Of a stretch of DNA of 64,000 nucleotides, positions 13,048 to 24,662 are shown one piece after another. This stretch comes from Cyathus striatus (Eukaryota; Basidiomycota; Agaricomycetes; Agaricales; Nidulariaceae). Position 1 is the stretch's first letter. Every line of letters starts with the position of its first letter. The stretch spans positions 5,208,001 to 5,272,000 of the forward strand of contig JAOVFP010000005.1 in assembly GCA_025738555.1 (NCBI GenBank), given 5' to 3'. Made by a program: the position numbers and the translations under genes. The notes under the pieces were generated by a model, which was not told where the DNA came from, searched no databases, and saw nothing but the letters and a program-made list of their open reading frames with translations.

Positions 13048-13054
13048 TTATATA
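13048..13054 (-). promoter_or_regulatory. TATA box of the eIF1 gene
   Basis: TATATAA on the minus strand in context CTTATATAACCC, 71 bp upstream of the eIF1 ATG, followed by a C/T-rich leader. Position and sequence fit a core promoter of a highly expressed gene. Confidence 0.55.
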
Positions 13055-13217
13055 AGAGAAGGAGAGGCTGTACTTTGTGGCGGTTTGGCTCATGATGACT
13101 CTGGTCGGAGTTCGTCTTACGTAATATTCATACTACTTTATTCTGGGCAATACTAACAAGATCCCAGCCCTCTTCTATTCCCTCGGTATCTCCTCCCCCT
13201 TTAATCATTCCACTGCC

Positions 13218-13921
13218 ATGTCTGAGCCAGGTGCAAAGCGAAAAAGGCCCCCTACCTTCCAACACTTTCCCGCTGATCGAGGTGCGCTCCTTTTCTCTAC
13301 GCTGAGGGCTATATTTAGTAATCGTCGAATCATCTAGCAAAGAAACTAAAAAAGACATGGGTGGAGACCGCCAAAATACGGAGCAAATGGAAGGCAGAAA
13401 AGCGTAAACAGAAGCTTGCTGAGGAGTTAAAATCGGATCTTCCGAAGTATAATAATGAAGACGACGACGAAGAAAATGGAGATAACGAGAATTCTGACGT
13501 TGATGAGTGCGTTGAGTCACGAAATAACAGTGAAAATGAGGGGAGCTCTCAGGAAAAGGAATCCCCGAACGTGGTGCAAGCGCCAACTTCACACCACACC
13601 ATTCATCCATCGCGTGCTCAAATCAAGCCTAAACGGGGACCCAAATTGGAACCGACCAGACTCTCAAACTTGAAACAGAACGAGAAGGGGGATGAAGAGC
13701 AGCTGTCTGTTCGCGAGCTTACGCGGTTAGCGTACTCAAGTTCAACTTTACACACATACAAGTCAGATCCGCTACAGCGTAGACATGGAGGAAGCTCATC
13801 AAGAGGCAATCGAGGAGCTCAAGGAAGAGGAAGAGGAAGGGGGGGAGGTAGAGGTCAACCTGATATGAAGTTGCGAATGAACGCCATGCTTGCAAAAATA
13901 AAACAAGATATTGGTTCATGA
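13218..13921 (+). CDS. Fyv7-like rRNA-processing protein
   Basis: Two exons. Exon 1 (MSEPGAKRKRPPTFQHFPADR) splices at 13281 to AKKLKKTWVETAKIRSKWKA, a basic segment resembling the core of the Fyv7/CCDC59 family involved in early pre-rRNA cleavage. Then follow an acidic run (YNNEDDDEENGDNEN), a basic region (IKPKRGPKLEPTRLS), an RGG block (GAQGRGRGRGGGRG) and a C-terminal basic helix (DMKLRMNAMLAKIKQDI). The composition (basic, acidic, RGG) suits a nucleolar protein. Family assignment is from pattern only and is moderate. Its stop lies 78 bp from that of PPP4R2 on the other strand. Confidence 0.55.
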
Positions 13922-13999
13922 TACTCAAGAGACCTTACTTGCCTTTGCTGACCCCTACCCTAGTAATGTCATTACACAGCAGCATATACCATCTGGATA

Positions 14000-15124
14000 T
14001 TACGTTTTGTTATTCTCTTTATCATCATCTACCACCATGTCATCCTGTACAGTGTCAGTTGGAGCTGCGGATAAACCTTCCGATTCCGATTTGACAAATC
14101 GCTGCTCAAGACTGCCAAGGAATGGTTTTGATTCAGAAGGCTCAGGTAGCGTAGTGACACTGGAAAGGGGCGTAGGATGCTCGCTCAGATGGCCCGGACC
14201 GGGATGGTCCATTTCATCAACGAGTCCGAGCGCTTTGATCGTTGTCGCGTGGAGATCGTTGACTACAGCTGCAGGGCCAAGGGCCAACGGTGTAGGAGGA
14301 GGACTGCGTGATTTAGATCGGCGGGCGTCATCGTGTAGGAAAGGAATGGGCGAAAATAATGGCGTGCTGGGTGCGGATTGTCGTGTTGAGCCCAAGGTGA
14401 TTGCACTGCGTCCGGAGGAATCCATCTCGGTGTCTGTAAGGGGAGGGAAGCTGTCTAAGGTAGATGTGACGAGGATGGATTTTTCCACTGCTCGAAGGTA
14501 CTTTCCAACGGACTTGTAGTGTCGTTGCGGTTCCAAGCACAATTCACATAATCGTTGTATTGTAAACGGTGGTTTCCTTTACACCGAAGTTAAGACCAAT
14601 GACAACAAAGACATGTATAAAAGGTATTCACTCATCGAACTCGTCCAATTGCTCGAATATGTATTTCTTCAGTTCATTGGCCTGTTCCTCGGACAAGTAA
14701 GTTAGCGGGGTGTCTCCTGAATGCATTACATTTAGCTTTCGTGGAGGAAAGGGTGGCAGTTTCAGCCCTCCTGATGGAAATTGAACAGGCTCGAATGGCT
14801 CGGGAGTCTTGGGGCGCACTGAGGATCCCAAGAAAAGAGAAATATTCTGCGAGTGGTAAGTCTGGCGGAATAATGGGTGGTAGAGGGGACGGCACCATTT
14901 CGATCTTGTGCTTAATGGCCTCTCTAAGCTTGTTCCAATCTGAACTAGATCGTTCTCCGGTTAAGACTGAGCTGGGCGTAAGTTGATAAGATACGCACTC
15001 TAAAATGTCATCGGAGGCGACTTTGTGCAGGAGGGCTGTGTGTTCTGGAGACTCAAAGAGAGTTGATACGGAGCAAGGATGGAGGAGAGGAGCACGAACC
15101 TGGCAGCCATTGGAAGGTGGACAT
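14000..15124 (-). CDS. PPP4R2: Protein phosphatase 4 regulatory subunit R2
   Basis: Core partner of the PP4 catalytic subunit, linked to DNA-damage and centrosome control. Start MSTFQWLP at 15124 splices to EHTALLHKVASDDILE, then runs to REAIKHKIEM; a short intron (GTGCCG to CGCAG) leads to NISLFLGSSVRPKTPE, and another (from about 14633) joins QLDEFDE to KPPFTIQRLCELCLEP, HYKSVGKYLRAVEKSILVTS. The KPPFTIQRLCEL-(x)-KYLRAVEK segment is the hallmark of PPP4R2. The C-terminal 150 residues are Ser/Pro-rich and disordered, ending in an acidic tail with KENN. Divergent from the lipid phosphatase gene with only 128 bp between starts. Confidence 0.88.
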
Positions 15125-15252
15125 GGTGGTGGTGGTGGGTAGAGAGCCGAGGGAGCGTGACGCGAGATGGGTAGTAGTGCTAGTGAGTGCTTGGCGAGGG
15201 TTTGGAGTATGGCAGGCTACGGCACTGCTATTCTCTGACCCCTCCCCAATTC

Positions 15253-17069
15253 ATGTCATACGCCCGTCTCGAGACCCCTCTCAGCATTCGTCCCCCAGAC
15301 TCTCGCTCCTTTCCCATGAAAAACCTCTTTCTCAATGCCTCTGGCGCTGTCAGAAGGCCTGCAGTCACTCCTGCTCGTCGGAAGCGTCTGCTGTTCTCAT
15401 ATGCTCCGGACTGGTAACTTCCCTCTTCATCACACCGCAAATTTGGTAGTCTCATCCCTATATGACAGGGCTATAACAATCGTGCTGGCGTACGTCCCCT
15501 CCTCAATTGTTCCACCAACGTCTCATTTACTTATATTTAATTGTCCAGCGCGATCTTCTTTTCTCTCGACAACGTCGAGGGATATCGAAGGGTGTTTTCC
15601 GTTCAAGATACATCGTGCGTCTCCGTACCTTATTGTTATCCATATCTAATATCTCACGTCCGTCCCAGCTTACGCCATCCGTATGTGCTTTACTTGGAAA
15701 CAATTGTCTGTAGACTAAGAGACAAATTCCTAGCTATGCTATTCATGAACGTATACCGGTAAGTTTTATCGCTCATTTCAAACAACCTTTAATGCCACTT
15801 TCAGAATGTCGCCTTATATTTCATTTGCTTTGTCGCACCGGTCCTTATCCAACCAGTGATTAACTTTCTGACCATCCGTTCGTGGTGGGATCTCCACAAC
15901 TGTACGCCCCCTTGTCTTGCGTCCTACACTTCTTCAGCTAATGCGCAGACAACAGCTACATTAGGGCGTGAGTCCATCTTATACCCGACCTTGTCTGGAT
16001 TCCTTACGCATCGAAACAGTCATTCTAGGACTGGCTATCACCGGCGCAATCACTCAATTTGTCAAAATCACTGTGGGACGGCCCCGTCCTGGTACGTATT
16101 CTTGTACATCCCTCATCCAAATTATAACGTGTTTAACACGCGTCAAGATATTATCGATAGATGTCAGCCACCAGCCGGTGCTGTGGACCCTGAATTTGGC
16201 TTGTCCAACTGGACCATTTGCACCCAAACCGACAGTGGTATCCTTCGTGATGGATTCCGTAGCTTCCCATCCGGACACTCGAGCAGTATGTGCCCCCTCG
16301 TTTACCAAAAAAATCTTCTCAGCTGATAACATATCTCCAGTGTCATTCGCTGGGCTAGGCTTCCTGGCCTACTACCTTGCAGGAAAGTTGCATCTTTTTG
16401 ACAACAGAGGTCATGCGGTGCGTTTCATTTCATGCTTATCACGACCATCGCTCAACAGATAAACTTTTTTCAACCAGGGAAAGGCTTGGATTTCTGTAAG
16501 CCCATTCTTCGCTGCAGCACTAGTTGCCATTTCGCGTACTATGGATTACCGTCGTAGGTTTCTTGTCGTCTTCCACAGATTTCACCCATCTGATCCTTCG
16601 TAACTAAGATCACTGGCAAGATGTCTTGGTCGGCTCAGTCCTGGGAACCGTCGTTTCTTACTTTGCGTACCGTCAATACTATCCAAGTCTATCATCAGAA
16701 CTTTCTCATCGTCCATACTCACCTCGCATAAAGCGCGAGGACGATGATGTTCTTCCTGTACATGCCTCCCCCTCCGACGTGCGCCCATCCCAGCCTCATC
16801 CTTTCGCCCAAGCCGATCATGATCGCTATGGCAATGGAGGCAGGGAAGGTTATGAACTTAACGGCACCGTGTTGAGGCCCAACCCAGGGCCATTAGAAGA
16901 GGTATGGCATGAGGGAGAATCTCAACTTGCGAGGCCAAGAGAAAACTCTCTCGAGGGTCGGCAATACGGCGAGTCACGATACGATGCAGATTCCAGGTCT
17001 ACATCGCCTGCTGGTTTGCTGCCTCCTCACGCGGCACAATCAGCACCTCAACGTACTGGAAGTGTGTAG
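15253..17069 (+). CDS. PAP2-family lipid phosphate phosphatase (DPP1/LPP1 type)
   Basis: Membrane enzyme that dephosphorylates phosphatidate, diacylglycerol pyrophosphate or related lipids. The three catalytic motifs are seen in order: KITVGRPRP (intron near 16092 follows), SFPSGHSS (near 16262-16285), and SRTMDYRHHWQDVLVG (near 16535-16630, interrupted by an intron). Hydrophobic segments include AITIVLA, VALYFICFVAPVLIQPVIN, GLGFLAYYLAGKL and GSVLGTVVSYFAY, consistent with six spans. A hydrophilic C-terminal tail of about 140 residues follows. Start at MSYARLETPL (15253) is assumed; MKNLF at 15319 is an in-frame alternative. About ten exons, some very short. Confidence 0.87.
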
Positions 17070-17517
17070 GAATGAGCGGTTAGTATCTCTTACAGACAGA
17101 TTACTATGCACAGTGCACTATGCTTTAAATGTATTTAACATTTCATTACAGTAATATCATACAACTTTATTATTGGTATCACGGCAGGCGCTTCACTGCT
17201 GCGCACCATAAAGCCACAGAGAAATGTTTCTCGTACCTTGACATAGTTATCTTATCCAGCTTCTGAGTGAACGAAGGTTAGAAACAAAAAGAAGACAAGT
17301 GCAATACATCTGGAGTTGTGAGCACTTAGCAACATTTAAAATTTTGAGGCAGACAATATTGCGGTCGCTTGAATTTCCATAACATATGAACAGTTCAATA
17401 TTCAAATATCCCATTGTATCGGTAAAGTATCACTTACACAAAACGATTCTCCTCCAGTTCTAGGCCACCATTAAAGGGGTGTATAATCTAAACTTGTTCT
17501 AATGAAAAAAGGTGAGC
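17070..17517. other. Convergent intergenic gap, no gene seen
   Basis: AT-rich space between the lipid phosphatase and Brf1-like stops. No coding or repeat structure was recognised. Confidence 0.6.
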
Positions 17518-19521
17518 TCAATCATATTCCTCGTTAAACCAATCTGTGGCATCCCCTGTAGCACCAGGAGATGGCGGTCTCCATTCGTCCACAATAACTT
17601 CGTGCTCGTCGCGACCCTCCAACCCCCCATAACGATGCGAGAAGATTCTGGACCATACTCTTCATCATCTTTGCAATCCTCAAAGTCATCCGGGAGAGTA
17701 TTTCCAAAGTTTGTATCTTCGAGCCCGAGGAACTGAGTGCCATCTGAACCATCTTCATTGCCCCGTAGAAAAGTTGCAAGTGCATCCATGTTTAACCTTG
17801 ACTTCTTAACGTTAACCTCTTCATCGCTGCGTTTCCGCCCCCCGCGAATAGGGGGCGGCGCAGTCGCATCCTCTTCGCCCGAGGAATCTATTCCTGCGTC
17901 CCAATCCATCGTTTGGCGGACAATGTTTACCTCCTCCTCATTTCTCAACAAACCTTCCAATTCACCTTCCTCGAAAAGCTCGTCATCTCCTATCTCATCT
18001 GGCCCGGCTCCTCCGCGTTCTACACTTAAAAGTTGTAAACGTGTCGGAGACCGTTTGCTTGACCATGTCATTAAGGGGGTGGATAGAATGTAAGATATAA
18101 GGGGCATATCTGCGGCAGTTACAGGAGCTGCAGAAGAGCTCGATGAGTAGCCGTCGTTCAGATCGGTTGGTGATTTATGATAGAGATGTTCGGGAATGTT
18201 GGCAGTCGGAAGTTCAGCGGAAAGAGGATCAAGGAGGAAACGAGTTGCAGCGTCATATGAAGGCTGAAGCTTTCGGCGCTTGGAAGGAGGTGCTCGACAC
18301 GAAGAATGGCGCTTATTATTCGCTTTTCTATCGAGCGCTTCGAGTACAAGTTGAGGTTTTGCAATCTCTCGCCATATCTGATCGTGAAAAATTAAGACAT
18401 CCTTGATGCCCCTGGCGACAACATTCCTCTTCGAAACGCTGGCACGACCTTTCTTAGTTTCGTACTTGGTCAACCATGGCACCTTCTCCGCCAAAGATGC
18501 GATAATGTCTTGAATTAATTTATAACGTGACATAATGACATCTTTGCAAAAGTGACACCGTTTGCCAAAAAACTGAGCAAGCTCTCCTAACTGTTTTATC
18601 GACGCGCGTCGTTCAGCTTCAAGCGCCAGCATGTATAAGGCACAAGCCGTCGGAGGGACAGGTAGCTGTCCAACTGGATTATCAGGACCCATACGGATAA
18701 CGAGATCTGACAATGAATTTGCCGTGGCAGCAACGCCATGAAGACAGATGGAGTTGAGATCCTTAATCAAAGCGGAAGGAAGACCGTTTTCCTGACGAAC
18801 GTCGTCGAGAGCAGAGGTAAGATGAGATTGGAAAGCTGAAATGTACGAAGAAGGATCAACTGCTACCAACTTGAGGTTGAGCAGTGAAATAATGGACGTA
18901 AAGCAGCGTGTGAGAGATGGGTAGGATTCGTTAAGTACAAATGCGATATCTCGAAGAGAATCAGGCCGATTGCTTTCACGTAAGGCCAAGGATAGACAAG
19001 CGCCGGCCACAAGTTTTGCCCTTCGGCCCCAACGGAATTTACTGGCGGCTCTAACTTGGTTGAAGAGAGTTTCCGCTCGCGGTGATAGACCGGATGCATT
19101 GAATGACATCGCGAGAGACTTTATAAATTCGGCCATTGCAAACTGTAAGCAAGATAACAAGTCAGCCGCAGATTTTGAGACGACAAATGGAGAAGAAACA
19201 AAGTGTGGGGAAAATGTGGGGTCGGCAGAAGAAATTGCAAACAGGACTTACCGCGTTTTTTCTGTCGTGAGCTTCTTTGCCTTGACCAACAAGATTCCAG
19301 TTTGCACCATGATGCCGAAAACTTTTCAGGGTAGCGGAAGCATTGGAATCCCATATGACATTGAAATTGTTGAAAGTAGTCGAAGAGTCAGGTCTTGAGA
19401 TGTGAGAGTCTAAGATTGACTGAGAAGGATCGGTGAGAGTGCCGCAGGATGTACAAATGAAGGAGCCGGCGTCGTCGTCCCATAAAGTGGAGGCACCGCA
19501 CTCTGTGCATCTAGCAGACAT
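17518..19521 (-). CDS. TFIIB-family factor, probably Brf1-like, with a likely 1-base frame break
   Basis: N-terminus MSARCTECGASTLWDDDAGS followed by FICTSCGTL forms a TFIIB-type zinc ribbon (CxxC...CxxC). One intron (19252 to 19147) joins HDRKNA to FAMAEFIKSLAMSF, starting a cyclin-like repeat region (RAETLFNQVRAASKF, KLVAGACLSLALRE, SLRDIAFVLN; PPTACALYMLALEAE). The acidic C-terminal part has DDELFEEGELEGLLRNEEEV, reminiscent of the Brf1 homology block, so a TFIIIB role (RNA polymerase III) is favoured over TFIIB; an Rrn7-like role is the alternative. The frame up to ESSRIVMGG must shift at a run of six G to give LEGRDEHEVIVDEWRPPSPG and a natural end at 17518 (FNEEYD). See findings. Confidence 0.65.
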
Positions 19522-20226
19522 GAAGATGGAGGGAAACAGAGACCTTTCAGAGGCAATCGTAGGAACCGGTCATTGAAAGTCCCGGAGATACACAGCAGCG
19601 AGAGGGAGACAAGATGTGGGAGTGCTGAACAGCTGGAAGCAGGAGGAGTTGATGAAAGTTCTGAGTGACACGGAGTCTGACTAGTCGTTACAGCCTGTTA
19701 CAACGCGATGTGACACGCACGTGACCGTCACTTACGCCAGTTCTGGTCTGGCTAGTGGCTCTTGGACTGGATCAATCGAGTCTGTATCGAGAATGACAGG
19801 GTGCAGTTTGTATTAGACAGAAAGCAAGCGACGAGTAGATAGATATCTGTTGGTCTCCTGATGCTTGATTCGAAACTCGGGCGCGGATGGAAGGCTGGGC
19901 TGGAGATTATTTTGGACAGGGGACGCGTCTGTGGCAAATTGAAGTGTGGGGTGACGGGTCTGGAGCTGAGATTGACTGGGAGTGACATCACGTCATGTGC
20001 GGTGGGATCCTATGAAATCCTGCATGACAGAGGGCCTGGCAGTAAGTAGATGCTAGGTTGCAGCGTGAATCCAGAGAGAATCTGGGTGGCCCTAAAAGGC
20101 ATCTTCCCGGCGCATGGAGAACACGCCTTGTTGGTTGCCATTCCTGGTCAACTTCTTCTCCCTCCCACCCCGCGCTAATTTGCCTATATAACTCCACTTC
20201 TCCTAATCTTTTTTCTTACCATCGAC
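19522..20226. promoter_or_regulatory. Long divergent promoter between Brf1-like gene and trehalose phosphorylase
   Basis: Seven hundred bases without coding potential, the longest 5' intergenic region between a divergent pair here. It holds a CACGTGAC inside the near-palindrome GTGACACGCACGTGACCGTCAC (19710-19731) and one AGGGG at 19918-19922, the core of the fungal stress-response element. Length and elements suggest regulated expression of trehalose phosphorylase; this is inference. Confidence 0.4.
20185..20190 (+). promoter_or_regulatory. TATA box of trehalose phosphorylase
   Basis: TATATA in context TGCCTATATAACTCC, 42 bp before the ATG at 20227, followed by a C/T-rich leader. Close spacing suggests a very short 5' UTR. 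Confidence 0.55.
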
Positions 20227-23131
20227 ATGCCCCATCTCTCCCACACCTTCGAGTCTGTCTCCTCCGCCGCCGTCAGGCGCAGGCTCTCCTCCAGCGTCGC
20301 CTCTAAGCAGAAGCCCAACATCACCTCCACCTATGCCAGTCTCACCGTCAGTCTATTCTCCTTTGTCTCTCCCATCTCATATTATCTCATCTTATCTCTC
20401 ATCTAGCCTATGTGGGCTGCTGTTGCAGGCACCGTCATCGACAACAGCACCAAGTATGAGATCGCCGTCTCAGTTCACGATTCCGTCTACAGCACCGACT
20501 TCGCGTCCATGGTTATACCATACTCTCCCACAAACCCAGACAAGAATGGAAAGGAGATCGAGCAATACGTTCTTCAGACCCTCCGCAAATTCTCCATCGA
20601 GCATCTCTGCAAGTTCCTTGGTGCTGGAGTTACTCTCGGGCTCCTCAAAGAGGTTCGTTTTTCATTCTAGACGCGACATCTAGCTCATCCGCCAACTCTA
20701 TTTTCCCTTTAGTCTCCCAATTTGTGTACCCGTCTCTGGCTCGATATGGATATCGTTCCCATCGTCTTCAATATCAAGCCATTCCACACCGATTCCGTGA
20801 CCCGCCCAAACATCAAGCACCGTATTTCTCCACCACGGGGTCCTACGTCCCTTCTGGAACCGAAACCCCAACGGTCTATGTTGACTCGGACCACGTTAGC
20901 GTTATATCTGGGCTGCAAACAGGCGTTACTGGTCGCCTGCCTATACCCCGCACTCTGGATGAACAGGCAGACTCTGCCGCTCGAAAGTGCCTCATGCACT
21001 TTGGCCCCGGAAACAATCCTCGCCTAAGCATTGGTCCCCGCAATCAAGTGATGGTTGATGCCGGCGGCAAAATCCATCTGCTTGACGATATTGACGAATT
21101 CAGAAAGACAGTCGGTCCCAGGTAACTTTTGCTGTTAAACCCTCCACTTCTCGCGGACACGTTTTTAAACAAATATAGGACTTGGAATGCTGTCATCAAA
21201 CTCGCTGATGAATTGCGCGAAAAGAAGGTGAAAATTGGCTTCTTCTCCTCCACGCCTCAAGGAGGTATGTAAGAACACGTTTATTTCCATCGATGCCGCA
21301 AACTGAGCGCGTCTATTTTTTTCGACAGGTGGTGTCGCTCTCGTACGTGCTTTTTAGATAAGATGGTATCGGCAACACGTCTAACCTTCGCGGTTCTATT
21401 TTTATATAGATGCGTCATGCCTTGATCAGGTTCCTGGCCGCTCTAGATGTTGACGCCGCCTGGTAAGCAAATCCGCTATCTTCTTTGTGCCACATAAATA
21501 TCATTCTTAACACATGGTTCTAGGTATGTTCCGAACCCGTCTCCTAGCGTCTTCCGTACAACCAAGAACAACCACAACATTCTCCAAGGAGTTGCGGCTC
21601 CAGATCTTCGCCTCACCCAGGAGGCTAAAGATGGGTTCGATGCCTGGATTCTTAAGAATGGTCTCCGCTGGACGGCCGAAGGCGGCCCACTTGCCCCAGG
21701 CGGTGTTGACGTTGCATTCATCGGTAAGTTAACCTTTCGACTATCGGCCGCGGAAGCAAATTTGACAATGATCTTCTGTCATTCCGTAGATGATCCGCAA
21801 ATGCCGGGTCTTATTCCTCTGATCAAAAAAATTCGTCCGGATCTCCCAATCGTCTATCGCTCGCACATTGAGATTCGCAGTGACCTAGTGCATGTTCCAG
21901 GATCTCCCCAAGAGGAAGTTTGGAAGTACCTCTGGAATAATATTCAACTTGCCGACCTGTTCATCAGTGCGTACAGTCTCCTTTATGCGTGAAAGACGAC
22001 TTCTCACGTATAACAGGCCACCCCGTGAGCAAGTTTGTTCCGGAAGATGTTCCCGTTGAAAAATTGGCGTTGCTGGGTGCTGCCACTGACTGGTAAGAAC
22101 AATCAGTCTTGAGGTTATATTAATCACATGCTTATTTTGGTGTAGGCTCGATGGTCTGAACAAGGAACTTGATCCTTGGTAAGCACGGCGCATGTCGCGT
22201 CTCAGTACCCTGCTAATGTTTACACAGGGATTCGCAATACTACATGGGCGAATTTAGAAGCTTGTGTGCAAAGGAGAAGATGAACGAGCTCAAGTGGCCA
22301 GAGCGTGACTACCTTATCCAAGTTGCTCGATTCGATCCAGCCAAAGGTGAGTTTCTTTCAGTAGTCGCGGGAATGAATGCTGAGTACACTTCAAGGTATT
22401 CCCAATGTCATTGACTCATATGCCAAATTGCGGAAGCTTCTTAAGGAGAAATCTCCTGATCTCCCCGCCAACGACATCCCTCAACTGTTACTTTGCGGTC
22501 ATGGTGCTGTAGACGATCCTGATGCCAGCATTATTTACGACCAGGTTATGCAATTGATTGCATCGGAGGCTTACGGAGAGTACTCCAAGGACATTGTCGT
22601 GATGAGGCTACCACCCAGTGACCAGCGTAAGTGTATTTGAAGGCATTCACATACTATGATCTAAGTGTCCGTATTACAGTGTTGAACGCCTTAATGGCCA
22701 ACTCTAGGATCGCTCTTCAACTCTCTACTCGTGAAGGTTTCGAGGTCAAGGTTTCGGAGGCATTACACGCAGGCAAACCCATTGTCGCTTCTCGAACAGG
22801 CGGCATCCCTCTTCAAATTGAACACGGCAAGTCTGGTTTCCTGACAGAGCCAGGCGACAACACTGCTGTTGCCAAACATTTGTATGATCTCTACACCGAC
22901 GAGGCTCTGTACAGGAAGATGAGCCAGTATGCCCGCACTCATGTCTCTGATGAGGTTTCCACTGTCGGTAACGCCGCTGCATGGCTGTACCTTGCTGTAA
23001 TGTACAGTCGTGGCATCAAAATCAAGCCCAATGGCGCTTGGCTCAATGATATGCTGCGTGAGGAAACGGGCGAAACCTACTTGGAAGACGAGCCTAGGTT
23101 GCCTAGAGGTGGTTTACAGATGCAGGGATAA
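20227..23131 (+). CDS. Trehalose phosphorylase (retaining, GT4 family), with a likely 1-base deletion
   Basis: Reversible phosphorolysis of trehalose to glucose and alpha-glucose 1-phosphate, as in Grifola and Pleurotus. Exon 1 (MPHLSHTFESVSSAAVRRRL) splices to PMWAAVAGTVIDN. Recognised blocks: FKIPYSP-like MVIPYSP, CTRLWLDMDIVPIVFNIKPF, FFSSTPQGGGVALMRHALIR, VYRSHIEIRSDLV, ISHPVSKFVPEDVP, LIQVARFDPAKGIPNVIDSY, and the GT4 donor site STREGFEVKVSEALHAGKPI, SRTGGIPLQI. The last exon gives a complete C-terminus. About twelve exons. Near 20826 the frame breaks: HRIS must continue as STTGSYVPSGTETPTVY, one base short. Otherwise the gene is intact, so either an assembly error or a very recent lesion is likely. 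Confidence 0.9.
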
Positions 23132-23477
23132 GTTCGGACATCTCCAAAAATTTGATATCTGTTGCTAGATTTTACCATGATTGTACATGTACACGCCGAG
23201 TAGAAAATTCACATTTCCTGTAGACACGATGTATCACGGCTTAGTACTTTTAGTTCACGCAATTTCAGTGTTTTCCTTCTGAAGTTCTAATTTGCAAGTT
23301 GTACCAACATTTGATTCCGAGTAAGGATCAAAGTTGGAACTGAAACGTGACCTGGAATAGTATAAAGCAACTTGTGAGACGCACAATTCCCAAAGCACCT
23401 CTTTGTTGTTATCCCTCTCATGCTCTCATAATACTTGTCATTTATTGTTATTTCATCTCATTATTCTCTTTGTTTCG
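23132..23477. other. Intergenic, promoter of the next gene
   Basis: Tandem-gene spacer. A TATAAAG at 23361-23367 lies 117 bp upstream of the next ATG (23478). Nothing else was seen. Confidence 0.5.
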
Positions 23478-24274
23478 ATGGATGTTGACATCTGTTCACC
23501 CACCTTTCAAGCTGTTCGCCACTTTGCAATGAAGGGCAGCAAGAGAGCCCGCTCTCCAGACGACCACAGTCCCATCGAGAGGCCTTTGGTAAACTCCACT
23601 TCCCTGTCTATCCGTAGAAATGTCCTAAGATATATTTTACCTTCAGAAACGCTATTCACTCGATACTTCGTCCTCTGGCCTGCGACAATCAGCGTCCGCG
23701 AACAGCAGTAGACACCCTTCCGAGGACTGGGTGAAACAAACGAGCGGCTTGACGATAGATAGTCCCATTTTGCAAACTTTCGTGGAGCTAAATGAGCCTC
23801 AAGAGGATGGGGGGATGTCACAGGACATAGATATGGTATGAGCCACTCGCATGTTTTATGATGGGTAGAAGTTGACATAGGTGCCAGGTTGTCGAACCCC
23901 AATTCGAAGGTCCCGCCATGCCTTTGCATCGGCCACAACTACACCCTCTGCATACCACCAACATTGGTATTAATATTCTACACCACGGCGACATTCCGAT
24001 GTCCACACATCATTTACAGCCTTTTGATAATGCCGATACGACCAAAACTCACGGGCCTGCCATCAAGCTTATCCCTCCAACTCCGATGTCCGTGATGGGA
24101 CAGCCCAGCTTTAGCTCTTCAGAATCGGTGCCGGCACCAAATCTATCACCGATGTCAACCTCACCGCTTACGCCGGGGGGTACAGCTAGAAAGCACAAAT
24201 TTACTATGGGTCCGCGCGCAGACTGCGAAAAATGTCGCCTAGGAATCAAGGGACATTGGGTTCACTTGGATTAG
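23478..24274 (+). CDS. Unknown small protein with C-terminal Cys/His motif
   Basis: Start MDVDICSPTFQAVRHFAMKG at 23478. One intron (from 23592, GTAAAC to TTCAG) joins PIERPL to KRYSLDTSSSGLRQS; a second lies near 23837-23891. The product is about 220 residues, mostly Ser/Pro/His-rich and probably disordered (MPLHRPQLHPLHTT, PIPPTPMSV-like runs). The final 27 residues look conserved: KFTMGPRADCEKCRLGIKG followed by HWVHLD, one CxxC plus two His that could bind one zinc. The early basic patch KRARSPDD suggests nuclear location. I do not recognise the family. Confidence 0.6.
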
Positions 24275-24662
24275 GCTTTTCATGACCGAGAATAATGTAA
24301 TCAATGCTTCATCGCTACATCGTTGCTTTCACTGCCACTCAGTTACATGCTATGCTCTGGGACGTTATACATCTAGCAATACCTAATATTTGTATAATAC
24401 AGGTGTACTAGTTACATTTTTACACTTTCTATGCTATACACATTCGGTTACTTACCTATTTTCGTGTTTCTGGGAATTGGAAATTGGAATGACTGAGTCT
24501 GAGCCTGTCTGAGCATGTCGCGTAATCAATTTGTAGATTGTCGCGTCGGGTTTTGTTGGTTATATTTCGCAATGGCCCCCAGAACAAACACATGGAAATA
24601 TGTCTCCGATCAGCTTTTCAAAAAAGTTGTGAAGGTAGACGCCGGAAGTCTACCTGCCCAAA
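24275..24662. other. Intergenic, upstream of POL5
   Basis: Spacer between same-strand genes. Short open readings near 24515-24750 are out of frame with POL5 and look fortuitous. Confidence 0.5.

Noticed and set aside
13911..14519. 202-codon plus-strand ORF
   Set aside because: It is the antisense of PPP4R2 exons; the minus strand carries the recognised PPP4R2 sequence.
17518..17660. C-terminus MPQIGLTRNMIELTFFH for the Brf1-like protein
   Set aside because: This is the literal frame after the G run; the alternative frame gives an acidic end with a natural stop (FNEEYD), which is far more protein-like.
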